From NCBI GenBank assembly GCA_002256765.1, contig NCHJ01000003.1:548-58534 (forward strand): a DNA stretch of 57,987 bases, in the 5' to 3' direction. Below the pieces are notes generated by a model. That model was given only the letters and a program-made list of their open reading frames with translations, searched no databases and was not told the DNA's origin. The first letter of the stretch is position 1. Each line of letters begins with the position of its first letter. The stretch is from Bacteroidetes bacterium 24-39-8. Lineage in GTDB: Bacteria > Bacteroidota > Bacteroidia > Chitinophagales > Chitinophagaceae. A program made the translations under genes and the position numbers. This document shows positions 1 through 8,893 of the stretch, one piece after another.

Positions 1-410
1 ATTGATTTCTTAAACAATTGCTGCACTCCAATAGATTGGGTGTTAATAGAAATATTGAACAGGTTTCTAGATGCCCCAAAAGCAAAAAGGACAATGGCCA
101 TTTGCCAAACCTGATCTGCAAATCCAATCAAGCTCAGCAATAAAACATATAAAAGGGCACCAGCTAGCACAATGTTTCTGCTTTTGTATTTGCCAATTAA
201 CCAAGCGGATAAGGGCATGGTGAGCATTAACCCTGCAGGTAAACTAATTAATAGGGTACCCAATGCAGCATCGGTTAAATTCAGTTTTTGTTGCAACTGA
301 GGAATACTAGAAGCCCAATTGGCATAGACAAAACCAGAAACAAAGAAAAATACAGTTACCGCAAGACGTATTTTTACCGCCTTTATGTCTGGTTGATTTT
401 TCTGATCCAT
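1..410 (-). CDS. MFS transporter, C-terminal part outside the window
   Basis: The frame starts at an ATG on the minus strand (complement of 408-410) and runs off the left edge without a stop, so only about 136 N-terminal residues are present. They read as a short polar N-terminus, then hydrophobic helices beginning at about residue 17 (VTVFFFVSGFVYANW), a loop with LTDAALGTLL, and a second and third helix ending in a GASRNLFN-like turn. This matches the first half of a major facilitator superfamily permease of the YbjJ/fucose-permease-like group, an inner-membrane secondary transporter. The substrate cannot be told. It is divergent from the metal efflux operon that follows, so it is probably a separate unit. 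Confidence 0.85.
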   Translation of the reverse strand, partial: MDQKNQPDIKAVKIRLAVTVFFFVSGFVYANWASSIPQLQQKLNLTDAALGTLLISLPAGLMLTMPLSAWLIGKYKSRNIVLAGALLYVLLLSLIGFADQVWQMAIVLFAFGASRNLFNISINTQSIGVQQLFKKS

Positions 411-519
411 CTTATATAATTACTACTAATGGGCACAAGGATAAGGAATCTACCTTGGATTATGGCCTATTAGCCTATTTGGAGGTGTTAGATTCACTCA
501 GTTTTCGTACCTTTCAATT

Positions 520-906
520 CTGAAAAAGCCCATCGCCATACTATTCTTGAGCATTTACTTGCTAGCCACTACAGAAGCGCACCAGCTTTTAAAGTTGCCT
601 GTGGTATTCCAGCATTTTGTAGAACACCAACAAGAAGATAATAGTATTAGCTTTCTTCAGTTTTTGGATATCCATTATTTACACGGTAGTCCCAAAGACG
701 CAGATTATGACCGTGATATGCAATTGCCCTTTAAAAAATCAGCCGATTGTGTTTCTGTAATGGTTAGCGCAGCAGTAGCAGAACAATTGGTTATGACCCT
801 AGAATATCCTGTTTTTTTTGTAAAACAAGACAAAATAGAACTAGACCATAACAAACCACTTTCTTCTTGTTTGTCCAATATCTGGCAACCTCCTAAATAT
901 TGTTAG
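520..906 (+). CDS. Small exported His-rich protein upstream of metal RND pump
   Basis: This is a protein of about 128 residues with no ATG. The first TTG (547) would remove most of a good signal peptide; reading from the CTG at 520 gives a classic n-region and h-region (KKPIAILFLSIYLLATTEA) with likely cleavage before HQLLKLP. An in-frame TAA at 442-444 rules out starts further upstream. The mature part has six scattered His, acidic DADYDRDM and LPFKK motifs, three Cys and the C-terminal motif IWQPPKYC. No enzymatic domain is seen. From memory, similar small proteins sit before CusA/CzcA-type genes in other Bacteroidota. The position 99 bases before the RND gene suggests a periplasmic metal-binding accessory, which is inference. 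Confidence 0.7.
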   Translation: MKKPIAILFLSIYLLATTEAHQLLKLPVVFQHFVEHQQEDNSISFLQFLDIHYLHGSPKDADYDRDMQLPFKKSADCVSVMVSAAVAEQLVMTLEYPVFFVKQDKIELDHNKPLSSCLSNIWQPPKYC

Positions 907-952
907 TAATTCATTTTTGTAAATGGCTGATGGGGCTAAACCATTGGCTACA

Positions 953-977
953 TTGCTATAGGCATTTGCAATAGCAA
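953..977. promoter_or_regulatory. Inverted repeat upstream of the RND efflux gene
   Basis: TTGCTAT (953-959) is repeated as its exact complement ATAGCAA (971-977) with an 11-base spacer, ending 27 bases before the efflux gene ATG. The position and symmetry suit an operator for a metal-responsive repressor or an mRNA hairpin, but no regulator gene is nearby. Evidence is symmetry only. Confidence 0.25.
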
Positions 978-1004
978 GATTCCATCATTACTAAACAGAT
1001 TTTA

Positions 1005-4000
1005 ATGCTAAATGCAATCATCCAATTTTCCATTAGGAATAAACTGGTAATCGCTTTGTTTGTGATTGGCCTAGTGGGGTATGGTGCCCTTCAGGTAACC
1101 AAATTACCCATTGACGCAGTTCCTGATATTACCGATAATCAAGTACAGGTAATTACCATTGCCCCATCTTTTGGTGCAACCGATATAGAACGCTTGATCA
1201 CTTTTCCTATTGAACAAGCCAATAACAATATTTCTGGACTCAAAGAAATTAGGAGCTTCTCCCGTTTTGGTTTATCGCTTGTGACCATTGTCTTTGACGA
1301 TGCTACTGATGTTTACTGGGCCAGGCAACAAGTGTCTGAAAGACTTCAAAAAGTTCAGTCTATAATCCCTCAAGGAATTGGTGTACCAGAATTAGGGCCT
1401 GTGAGTACGGGGCTTGGCGAAATTTATCAATATGTGGTAAGACCCAAGGAAGGCTATGAAAATAAATTCAATGATACAGAACTGAGAACCATTCAGGACT
1501 GGATTGTAAGAAGACAATTGTTAGGGGTAAAAGGGGTGGCCGAAGTAAGCAGTTTTGGCGGAAAGCTCAAACAATATTCTATTGAGGTAGACCCAGCCAA
1601 ATTACAGAGTTATGGTATAACCATTGCCGATGTATTCAAGGCCCTAGAAAACAATAACCAAAACACAGGAGGTGCTTATATTGAAAAAGGCCCCACAGTT
1701 TTATACATAAGAACAGAAGGTTTGTTAGGAAGCATTGAAGACATAGAAAATATTTCTATCAAATCATTGAATGGGGGTTCTCCTTTATTTATTAGGGATG
1801 TAGCGGATATTAAAATAGGGAATGCAACCCGTTATGGCGCCATGTGTTATAATGATAAGGGAGAAGTAGCTGGTGCTGTGGTGATGATGCTAAAAGGTGC
1901 CAATAGTTCTGACGTAATCAAAGACGTAAAAGATAGGATTGCACAAATTCAGAAAACAGTTCCTGAAGGAATAATCATTGAACCATTCTTAGACAGAACA
2001 AAAATGGTGAATAATGCCATTGGAACGGTGGAGAAAAATTTATTGGAGGGAGCACTAATTGTAGTCTTTGTATTGGTGCTATTCTTAGGCAATTTTAGAG
2101 CAGGATTATTGGTAGCTTCTGTGATTCCATTAGCTATGCTTTTTGCTATTATCATGATGAACTTATTTGGTGTAAGTGGAAACCTCATGAGTTTAGGCGC
2201 ATTAGATTTTGGATTGATAGTAGACGGAGCTGTGATTATTGTAGAAGCAGTCATGCATAGGCTAGGGCATAGCAAGCATTTTGTGAATATCAAAAAGTTG
2301 AATCAGTCCGAGATGGATTTGGAAGTGAATAATTCTGCCAGCAAAATGATGAACAGTGCTGTTTTTGGACAGATCATCATCTTGGTGGTATACTTGCCCA
2401 TCTTTACTTTACAAGGTATAGAAGGCAAGATGTTTAAGCCCATGGCACAAACAGTGGCATTTGCGCTCTTAGGGGCATTTATTCTGTCTCTGACCTATAT
2501 ACCCATGATGAGTGCCTTCTTCTTGAGTAAGAAGATCAAGCACAAACCCAATTTTTCTGATATTTGGATGGGTAAGATTGAAAGATTGTATCAAACCATT
2601 TTAAACAAAGTGATTGGTTTTCCTAAATTGGTTTTGTCTTCTGTGGTGGCATTATTTATCATAGCCATTTTTATACTAACCACGCTTGGCGCTGAATTTA
2701 TTCCAGCATTGGAAGAAGGTGATTTTGCAGTAGAAACAAGGGTGTTGGTAGGAAGTAATTTGAATACAACAATTGAAAACACCCAAAAAGCTGCGCATAT
2801 TTTAAAGGTCCAGTTTCCTGAAGTTGAAAAAGTAGTTACCAAGATTGGAAGCGGAGAAGTACCTACAGATCCTATGCCCATGGATGCTAGTGATATGATG
2901 ATAATTCTGAAACCCAAGGATGATTGGACCTCAGCCAAATCATTTGATGAACTAAGTGAGAAAATGGGAAAAGCTTTAGAAGCAGTTCCTGGTCTAACTG
3001 TTGGTTTTCAATACCCTGTACAAATGAGATTTAATGAATTGATGACAGGTGCCAGACAGGATGTGGTGTGTAAAATTTTTGGAGAAGACCTAGATAGTCT
3101 AGCATCCTTAGCTAATAAATTGGGAGTCATTGTCAATAGCGTTGAAGGTGCCAAAAACCTCTATGTAGAAGCAGTTGCGGGTATGCCTCAAATTATCATC
3201 AACTACAATAGAAATACCATTGCCCAGTATGGACTAAGTATTGCCGATATTAATAAAGTGGTGAATACTGCTTTTGCGGGTCAGACAACTGGAATGTTAT
3301 TTGAAGGAGAAAAAAGGTTTGATGTAGTTGTAAGGATTGGAGGAGAACAGAAAAAGGATTTGTCAGATATTCAAGGTTTATTGATTCCAACATCCAAGGG
3401 AACCCAAGTGCCACTTAGCCAGTTGGCCGATGTTCAAATTAAAGAAGGACCCAACCAAATTCAAAGAGAAGACGCAAAAAGAAGGATTGTTGTAGGCTTC
3501 AATGTCAGGGGCCGTGACGTGCAAAGCATTGTAGAAGAATTGCAACAAAAAGTGGACAAGCAACTCAAGTTTCCTACGGGATATTATGTGACTTATGGTG
3601 GGGCTTTTGAAAACTTAAATGCAGCCAAACAAAGATTGATGATTGCGGTGCCAGTTTCTCTGTTGTTGATTTTTATCCTATTGTATTTTGCCTTTAATTC
3701 TATCAAACAAGGATTGCTGATTTATTCAGCCATTCCATTATCTGCAATAGGAGGTATTCTCTCACTGGCCGCTCGTGGTATGCCATTTAGCATTAGCGCA
3801 GGTGTTGGTTTTATTGCACTTTTTGGAGTAGCCGTATTAAATGGCATTGTATTAATTGCCGAATTTAATTTACTCAAAAAAGAAGGCATCACGGACCTCA
3901 GAAGAATTGTTTTAATGGGCACTAAAGTGCGATTGAGGCCAGTGTTAATGACCGCTTTTGTTGCTTCTCTTGGATTCTTTCCTATGGCAGTTAGTAACGG

Positions 4001-5360
4001 AGCAGGTGCAGAAGTACAAAGACCATTGGCTACTGTTGTGATTGGGGGCTTGCTTTTAGCCACTTTTCTAACCCTATTTGTATTGCCTATTTTATACATG
4101 CTTTTTGAAAAAGGCGGAAAACCAACAAAGATGAAACATCCTATTGCCATATTGATTTTGGTATTAGCTAGTTTGGGCATTACTCAACCAATTGCAGCAC
4201 AAACACCTATCAGTCTCAAAGCAGCCATTGATACCGCATTGCACAATAACCTACAGGTAAAAAATGAGCAGTTAAAAGCCAGGTACCAAGAAGCACTGGT
4301 AGGAACTTCCGCCAACCTTCCTCAAACCAATTTTATGGCAGAAGCAGGGCAGATCAATAGCATTTATACAGACACAAAATTTTCCTTGTCTCAGTCTTTT
4401 AGTTTTCCATCGGTTTACAGCAAACAAAAAGCCCTCTTGCAAGAAGAATTTAAATCAGCTGTGTTGAATGTGGCACTCAAAGAAGCACAACTTAAAAAAG
4501 ACCTGACCCAAGTATATTATAGCATTGTTTATCTGGAACAGAAAAGTCAATTATTACAATATACAGATAGTTTGTACAGGTCATTTTTTAAGAGAGCAGA
4601 ACAGCGGCTTGCCAAAGGTGAAACCAATCTCCTAGAAAAAACCAGTGCAGAAACCCAGTTGGGACAAATAGGCATTCAATTAAAACAAATAGCGCAAGAC
4701 CAATCTGTTCTTCTATTACAGTTTCAGTTATTATTGAATACGGCCAATGCTTACAGACCCTCTAAGACAGACTATCGCTTAAGCTATCTAGGAATACTGG
4801 ACAGTACTTTACTAAAAGAACACCCAAGTTTGAAACTGATTCAACAACAGCAGCAAATGGCGGAAGCCCAGATAGGATTAGAGAAGAGTAAGAAACTGCC
4901 CGAATTAAGTGTAGGATATAATAATACCAGTATTAAAGGTACAGGCGCAGACAATGTGCTGTATGGTGCGGGTCAAAGATTTAGTGCGGTACAATTAGGG
5001 ATTGGCATTCCCATTTTTGCCAGGTCTCAAAATAATCGGATTGCCGGCGCCAAACTAAACAAACAGGTAGCTGAAAGTAATTATCAAGTTGGCAAACAAA
5101 GTTTGGAGAATGCCTACTTAACGGCCAATCTGCAGTATCAAAAGAACTTAGAAACGCTTAAGTATTATGAAGAACAGGCTTTGAAGAATGCCCAATTAAT
5201 CACCAATACAGCAAATCAACAATTGGCTGCTGGTAGTATTAATTATCTGGAATGGTTTCAGTTGATTAACCAAGCAACCTTGGTCAGAAGTGAACATATT
5301 GACGCCATTCGCAGTCTTAACGAGTCCATTATCCAATTGAATTTCATCAGCAACAAATAA
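1005..5360 (+). CDS. czcA: CzcA-type heavy-metal RND efflux pump fused to TolC-like channel
   Basis: This 1451-residue protein is much longer than a normal RND pump (about 1040). Residues 1 to about 1035 are a complete HME-type RND transporter: N-terminal TM1, two periplasmic porter regions and twelve helices. The TM4 motif DFGLIVDGAVIIVEA has acidic residues D401, D407 and E414, the proton-relay pattern of divalent-cation (Zn/Co/Cd/Ni) pumps rather than CusA (Cu/Ag). From about residue 1043 a second signal-like segment begins (MKHPIAILILVLASLG, then AAQ), followed by a full outer-membrane efflux protein with paired coiled-coil repeats. The pump would take metal from periplasm or cytoplasm and pass it out through its own channel with the adaptor encoded 4 bases downstream. 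Fusions of this kind occur in Bacteroidota. The gene symbol reflects subfamily only. Confidence 0.93.
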   Translation: MLNAIIQFSIRNKLVIALFVIGLVGYGALQVTKLPIDAVPDITDNQVQVITIAPSFGATDIERLITFPIEQANNNISGLKEIRSFSRFGLSLVTIVFDDATDVYWARQQVSERLQKVQSIIPQGIGVPELGPVSTGLGEIYQYVVRPKEGYENKFNDTELRTIQDWIVRRQLLGVKGVAEVSSFGGKLKQYSIEVDPAKLQSYGITIADVFKALENNNQNTGGAYIEKGPTVLYIRTEGLLGSIEDIENISIKSLNGGSPLFIRDVADIKIGNATRYGAMCYNDKGEVAGAVVMMLKGANSSDVIKDVKDRIAQIQKTVPEGIIIEPFLDRTKMVNNAIGTVEKNLLEGALIVVFVLVLFLGNFRAGLLVASVIPLAMLFAIIMMNLFGVSGNLMSLGALDFGLIVDGAVIIVEAVMHRLGHSKHFVNIKKLNQSEMDLEVNNSASKMMNSAVFGQIIILVVYLPIFTLQGIEGKMFKPMAQTVAFALLGAFILSLTYIPMMSAFFLSKKIKHKPNFSDIWMGKIERLYQTILNKVIGFPKLVLSSVVALFIIAIFILTTLGAEFIPALEEGDFAVETRVLVGSNLNTTIENTQKAAHILKVQFPEVEKVVTKIGSGEVPTDPMPMDASDMMIILKPKDDWTSAKSFDELSEKMGKALEAVPGLTVGFQYPVQMRFNELMTGARQDVVCKIFGEDLDSLASLANKLGVIVNSVEGAKNLYVEAVAGMPQIIINYNRNTIAQYGLSIADINKVVNTAFAGQTTGMLFEGEKRFDVVVRIGGEQKKDLSDIQGLLIPTSKGTQVPLSQLADVQIKEGPNQIQREDAKRRIVVGFNVRGRDVQSIVEELQQKVDKQLKFPTGYYVTYGGAFENLNAAKQRLMIAVPVSLLLIFILLYFAFNSIKQGLLIYSAIPLSAIGGILSLAARGMPFSISAGVGFIALFGVAVLNGIVLIAEFNLLKKEGITDLRRIVLMGTKVRLRPVLMTAFVASLGFFPMAVSNGAGAEVQRPLATVVIGGLLLATFLTLFVLPILYMLFEKGGKPTKMKHPIAILILVLASLGITQPIAAQTPISLKAAIDTALHNNLQVKNEQLKARYQEALVGTSANLPQTNFMAEAGQINSIYTDTKFSLSQSFSFPSVYSKQKALLQEEFKSAVLNVALKEAQLKKDLTQVYYSIVYLEQKSQLLQYTDSLYRSFFKRAEQRLAKGETNLLEKTSAETQLGQIGIQLKQIAQDQSVLLLQFQLLLNTANAYRPSKTDYRLSYLGILDSTLLKEHPSLKLIQQQQQMAEAQIGLEKSKKLPELSVGYNNTSIKGTGADNVLYGAGQRFSAVQLGIGIPIFARSQNNRIAGAKLNKQVAESNYQVGKQSLENAYLTANLQYQKNLETLKYYEEQALKNAQLITNTANQQLAAGSINYLEWFQLINQATLVRSEHIDAIRSLNESIIQLNFISNK

Positions 5361-5364
5361 AAAC

Positions 5365-6495
5365 ATGAAACAACTAACTTATATATTAGCCATTCTTTTC
5401 TTACTCAATGCATGCTCAAGTAAAAAGGCACCAGAAGCAAGTCCAGTAGAAGCCGTTCCCAATAATGTAGTCTTAACAGATGCACAGTTTAAAAGTGCGG
5501 GTATACAAACAGCTTTGATGCAACAAAAAGAAATTTCCTCCATTTTAAAAGTGAGTGGAAAGATTGATGTGCCCCCTCAAAATATGGTCTCTATTAGTGT
5601 GCCATTAGGAGGCTATTTAAAAACTACCAAACTCTTACCTGGTCAGCACGTGAGCAAGGGTGAAGCCGTTGCTGTAATTGAGGGGGAGCAGTATATTCAA
5701 TTGCAACAGGACTATTTAACTACCAAAGAAAAAATTGGTTACTTACAAAAAGAGTTTGAACGCCAGCGCGATTTAAATAAAACTCAGGCGGCTAGTGACA
5801 AAACTTTTCAACAAGCAGAAACAGAATACAAAACCCAATTAGTGCTGATTAGTGCTTTTAGAGAAAAACTCAAATTGGTTGGGATAAATGCTGATAAATT
5901 ATCAGAGAATAGTATTTCTAGAAGCATCAATATCTTCTCACCTATTGATGGTTATGTTTCTAAAGTGAATGTAAATATTGGAAAATATGTTTCTCCAACA
6001 GAAGTCTTGTTTGAACTCATCAACCCAACGGATATTCATTTGGCATTGAAGATTTTTGAAAAAGACATTAACAAGCTCTATGTTGGTCAACCACTGGTAG
6101 CCTATACCAATAACCAACCCAATAAAAAGCACGATTGTGAAATTCTATTGATTGGTAAGGACCTATCTGAAGAAAGAAATACAGATGTGCATTGTCATTT
6201 TGAAGATTATGACAAGACCTTGATTCCTGGTACCTATATGAATGCAGAAATTGCTATCAAAAACGCAAAAGCCTATACGCTGCCAGAAGAAGCCATTGTT
6301 TTATTTGAAGGAAAACAATACGGGTTCATCAAAAATGCAGACAAGAACTATAGCATGCAACTCTTAGAAACTGGAACAGTAGACAAAGGGTTCGTTGAAA
6401 TTTTGAATGCAGAAAAATTGGCCAGTAAGGACTTTGTTGTCAAGGGTACTTATTCCTTGCTCATGAGTTTGAAAAACAAAGTAGAAGAAGAATAG
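5365..6495 (+). CDS. czcB: RND periplasmic adaptor lipoprotein (CzcB/CusB type)
   Basis: This is a 376-residue membrane-fusion protein. It starts with a lipoprotein signal (MKQLTYILAILFLLNAC, lipid-attached C17). It then has the usual adaptor layout: barrel-sandwich half (GGYLKTTKLLPGQHVSKGEAV), a long alpha-hairpin (about residues 115-175), the second sandwich half (NIFSPIDGYVSKVNVNIGKY) and beta-barrel and membrane-proximal domains. It would bridge the RND pump and the TolC part encoded by the preceding gene. Only 4 bases separate the genes, so translation is probably coupled. No Met-rich copper-binding N-terminus is seen, which agrees with a divalent-cation system. The gene ends 3 bases before the stop of the convergent DUF3179 gene. 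Confidence 0.92.
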   Translation: MKQLTYILAILFLLNACSSKKAPEASPVEAVPNNVVLTDAQFKSAGIQTALMQQKEISSILKVSGKIDVPPQNMVSISVPLGGYLKTTKLLPGQHVSKGEAVAVIEGEQYIQLQQDYLTTKEKIGYLQKEFERQRDLNKTQAASDKTFQQAETEYKTQLVLISAFREKLKLVGINADKLSENSISRSINIFSPIDGYVSKVNVNIGKYVSPTEVLFELINPTDIHLALKIFEKDINKLYVGQPLVAYTNNQPNKKHDCEILLIGKDLSEERNTDVHCHFEDYDKTLIPGTYMNAEIAIKNAKAYTLPEEAIVLFEGKQYGFIKNADKNYSMQLLETGTVDKGFVEILNAEKLASKDFVVKGTYSLLMSLKNKVEEE

Positions 6496-6498
6496 CTG

Positions 6499-7641
6499 TC
6501 AATATTGTAATGTAGCAGGATGGAATGTTTTCCAGCTATGCCAAAATTCTTGGTAGGCAGGAATCGGGTTTAAATAAGCAGTACTATCAACGGATCTTCC
6601 ATTGAGTAAGTATTGATGATTTGGCCCAGACAAGCTATCCTGCTGCAGAACATATTTTTCATCTGTGGCATTTCTTTCAAAAGCAAAAAAGCTTTGGTTG
6701 TTTTTGCCTATCACCAACATGATGGGTTTGTTATCTATTACATCATAAATAACCCTTTCTTTAACCAATCTATTCCAATCATAAGCTTTGCTTGTCTTGC
6801 CAATAACTATGCCTACTACCCAGGATTTTTTATTCCAAGAAAGACTATCGGTTCCTGTTAATTTCTTTTTACTTTTTCCTGATTCGTAATTTAAAGTAGT
6901 GTCATAGCTTTTGAGATAAGCTGGATCTGCCTGCATGATTTTTGTGGTTGGATATAATTTGATCCAATCTGCTAAGCTGGTTTGATGGCTTGGGTATTCG
7001 GGTAATTGAACTCCTTTCAAAGGGCCAGTGACAGCCTCCCCAGAAGCCTGTCTAAACCAGGAGCCAGTTGTCCTGTCTTCAAACATGGCATTAAAATGAT
7101 CCATGCCTACCAAACGGAAACTTTCAGTTGATCCATTGATAATGGGTTCATAAACCCTTCCTGTTCTGCAAACCGTACAATAAGTAATTAGTATGGGTTT
7201 GCCATCCAAACTATCCATGACCAAATGATGGTAACCAATAAACCGAATGGGGTAGGCCTTGGTTTCTTGTTTGCCCACAATTCCCAAGACCAATCTATTT
7301 GTATCTACTTTATTTTCTGAAATAGGTTTCATTAATAAGGTAGCAGGCTGGTAGAACATGCTATCTGCTGCCATTTGAAAATTGACAACATATATAATCC
7401 CCCCCAAGATCACTAATGGAATCCAAGCTTGCCATGCTTTGGGCCAGGAAGATTTGAACCATCCAAAAATCAAGAGCAATCCAAAAAAAGCACGAAATAC
7501 CCATCGCCATGCATAAAGAAAATAAGCAGTATCCAAGCTATTCATTTCCTGACTCCCAGGCATGGGCATAATGCAATACACATTTGCCAACTCAAATATG
7601 AGGAGGCCAAGGATACCAATATAAAAAAGCTTTTTCATCAT
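6499..7641 (-). CDS. DUF3179 domain membrane protein
   Basis: This 380-residue protein has an N-terminal helix (about 5-22), two further helices (about 42-60 and 70-90), then a large soluble domain of the DUF3179 family. The family hallmark is visible: ITYCTVCRTGRVYEP, with GMDHFNAMFEDRTTGSWF and a DWIKLYPTTK segment. No enzymatic activity has been shown for this family to my knowledge. The domain probably lies on the outer face of the inner membrane. The start ATG (a second ATG follows directly) overlaps the stop of the TM2 gene by one base, so it is the last gene of a minus-strand operon. It is convergent with the adaptor gene at 5365-6495. Confidence 0.9.
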   Translation of the reverse strand: MMKKLFYIGILGLLIFELANVYCIMPMPGSQEMNSLDTAYFLYAWRWVFRAFFGLLLIFGWFKSSWPKAWQAWIPLVILGGIIYVVNFQMAADSMFYQPATLLMKPISENKVDTNRLVLGIVGKQETKAYPIRFIGYHHLVMDSLDGKPILITYCTVCRTGRVYEPIINGSTESFRLVGMDHFNAMFEDRTTGSWFRQASGEAVTGPLKGVQLPEYPSHQTSLADWIKLYPTTKIMQADPAYLKSYDTTLNYESGKSKKKLTGTDSLSWNKKSWVVGIVIGKTSKAYDWNRLVKERVIYDVIDNKPIMLVIGKNNQSFFAFERNATDEKYVLQQDSLSGPNHQYLLNGRSVDSTAYLNPIPAYQEFWHSWKTFHPATLQY

Positions 7642-7994
7642 TAGAATGAAGCAACCATGGCCATGGATTCACGAGCCATTTGTTGGTTGTACTCAAAAGT
7701 CAATCTTTTGTGATTCACCAAGTCTACAATAGTACCAATTAAGCAAAGCCCTCCTGTGAAAAAGTAAAGGATGCCCATGCCGTTTTCACCTACCATAAAA
7801 CGTTGTACGCCAGCTACCCCAAAAAAGCCCAAAATACAGCCCAATAATACCTGGTCTGTTTTTCTTCTCTTGCCATTATAAACGGCTATAAAACTTTGCA
7901 ATTTGTGTTCAGGAATTTCTCTAGTAATGGCTTGTAAAAAGATTAGTTCTTCACCTTCCAATGCCGGAATCAAGTTAATTAGGTTGTTGCTCAT
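7641..7994 (-). CDS. TM2 domain-containing protein
   Basis: This is a 117-residue protein. Its N-terminal half (about 1-50) is soluble and helical and ends in a basic stretch (NGKRRKTD). The C-terminal half has two membrane helices joined by a short turn with the TM2-family pattern (LLGCILGFFGVAGVQRFMVG, then GILYFFTGGLCLIGTIVDL). TM2 proteins are small membrane proteins of unclear role. It overlaps the DUF2752 gene by 20 bases and the DUF3179 start by 1 base, so it is co-transcribed with both. TM2 and DUF2752 genes are often adjacent in Bacteroidota, which supports a shared function, not yet known. Confidence 0.9.
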   Translation of the reverse strand: MSNNLINLIPALEGEELIFLQAITREIPEHKLQSFIAVYNGKRRKTDQVLLGCILGFFGVAGVQRFMVGENGMGILYFFTGGLCLIGTIVDLVNHKRLTFEYNQQMARESMAMVASF

Positions 7995-8289
7995 GTTTGT
8001 TGTTTTGTTTGATTAGTAGCCTTATTCTGTTAAATATAACAAGAACTGCTAAAATTCCCAGCGGATGGTGATGAAAGGAGCTGCTAAAGTCTGCACGGAG
8101 CGCATAATGGATGGCATGTCCAATGCCACAGCCTGGGCATTGTCCAAAACCCAGTAAACTGAACACGCAGAGCGATGTCTCTGACTTGTTCACGGGTAGG
8201 AAAAACAAAACTATTAGTGCTGCTGACCAAAACAGCAGTTCAAAGTTTTTCCAAATCCATTTGATCATATGTTGAATAGCGCTGACCAT
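7975..8289 (-). CDS. DUF2752 small membrane protein
   Basis: This 104-residue protein has a membrane helix at about residues 15-31 and another near 75-93. Between them lies the DUF2752 signature: a Cys-Pro-x-Cys-Gly core (FGQCPGCGIGHAIHYAL) followed by a His-rich turn (SSSFHHHPLGIL). The Cys and His could bind metal or cofactor, but this is inference. The ATG overlaps the stop of the upstream marC gene by one base (TAATG), and its own 3' end overlaps the TM2 gene. The function is unknown; position suggests a membrane complex with its operon neighbours. Confidence 0.88.
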   Translation of the reverse strand: MVSAIQHMIKWIWKNFELLFWSAALIVLFFLPVNKSETSLCVFSLLGFGQCPGCGIGHAIHYALRADFSSSFHHHPLGILAVLVIFNRIRLLIKQNNKHEQQPN

Positions 8290-8867
8290 TATTTACCAAA
8301 TGCCCCAATATTGGAACTAAAGATTTTAACCGCAATGGCCAATAAGATGACCCCAAAGAATTTGCGTACGGCCAATAAACCGGCTTCGCCCAAAGCGTGT
8401 TCAATCATTTTCAAAGATTTGAGCACTATATAGACCACTATTAGGTTAATAATGATGCCAGCCAAAATATAGGTTTCGTCAAAATTGGCTTTTAAAGACA
8501 TAATAGTAGTAAGCGTTCCACTTCCGGCAATAATTGGGAAAGCAATGGGTACTACAGAGCCAGACTTGGCGTCCTTATCTCCCTTGAAAATTTCATGCCC
8601 CAAGACCATTTCTAAACCCAGTAAGAAGATGACTATGGAACCACCCACGGCAAAACTTCTAATGTCTAAACCTAGGATTCTTAAAAATGGCCTTCCGGCA
8701 AACAAGAATAAGATCATCAAACCCCCAGACACAAATGTGGCTTGAAAAGAGCGGATGCCACCCATTTTGTCTTTTAGTGAAATTAATAAGGGAATGGATC
8801 CCACAATATCAATCACCGCAAAAAGGGTAAAGCTTACGGTTAAGAGTTGGTCAATTTGAAAATCCAT
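8289..8867 (-). CDS. MarC family integral membrane protein
   Basis: This 192-residue protein has about six predicted helices and the family pattern: FTLFAVIDIVGSIPLLISL at the N-terminus, a GGLMILFLFAG helix and the conserved stretch VPIAFPIIAGSGTLTTIMSL near the middle. Length is normal for MarC/YchE/YhgN proteins, often annotated as antibiotic-resistance proteins though that role in E. coli was withdrawn; transport is possible. It follows the histidine phosphatase by 26 bases and overlaps the DUF2752 gene. A near-consensus -7 box (TATCTTTA on the minus strand, 8882-8889) lies just upstream, so it may have its own promoter. Confidence 0.92.
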   Translation of the reverse strand: MDFQIDQLLTVSFTLFAVIDIVGSIPLLISLKDKMGGIRSFQATFVSGGLMILFLFAGRPFLRILGLDIRSFAVGGSIVIFLLGLEMVLGHEIFKGDKDAKSGSVVPIAFPIIAGSGTLTTIMSLKANFDETYILAGIIINLIVVYIVLKSLKMIEHALGEAGLLAVRKFFGVILLAIAVKIFSSNIGAFGK

Positions 8868-8893
8868 ATGCCTGATTTTATTAAAGATACTAA

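Noticed and set aside
4120..4140. Assembly error or lost stop joining two genes in the RND-TolC fusion
   Set aside because: The frame is open through the junction without a remnant stop or homopolymer, and such fused proteins are known in Bacteroidota. A sequencing error cannot be fully excluded from one sequence.
1949..4180. Several open frames of 60-150 residues on the minus strand under the RND gene
   Set aside because: They mirror the codon pattern of the coding strand, lack recognisable domains, and overlap a clear essential-domain frame completely. The same holds for shadow frames under gldM, pheT, gpmI, hemD and others.
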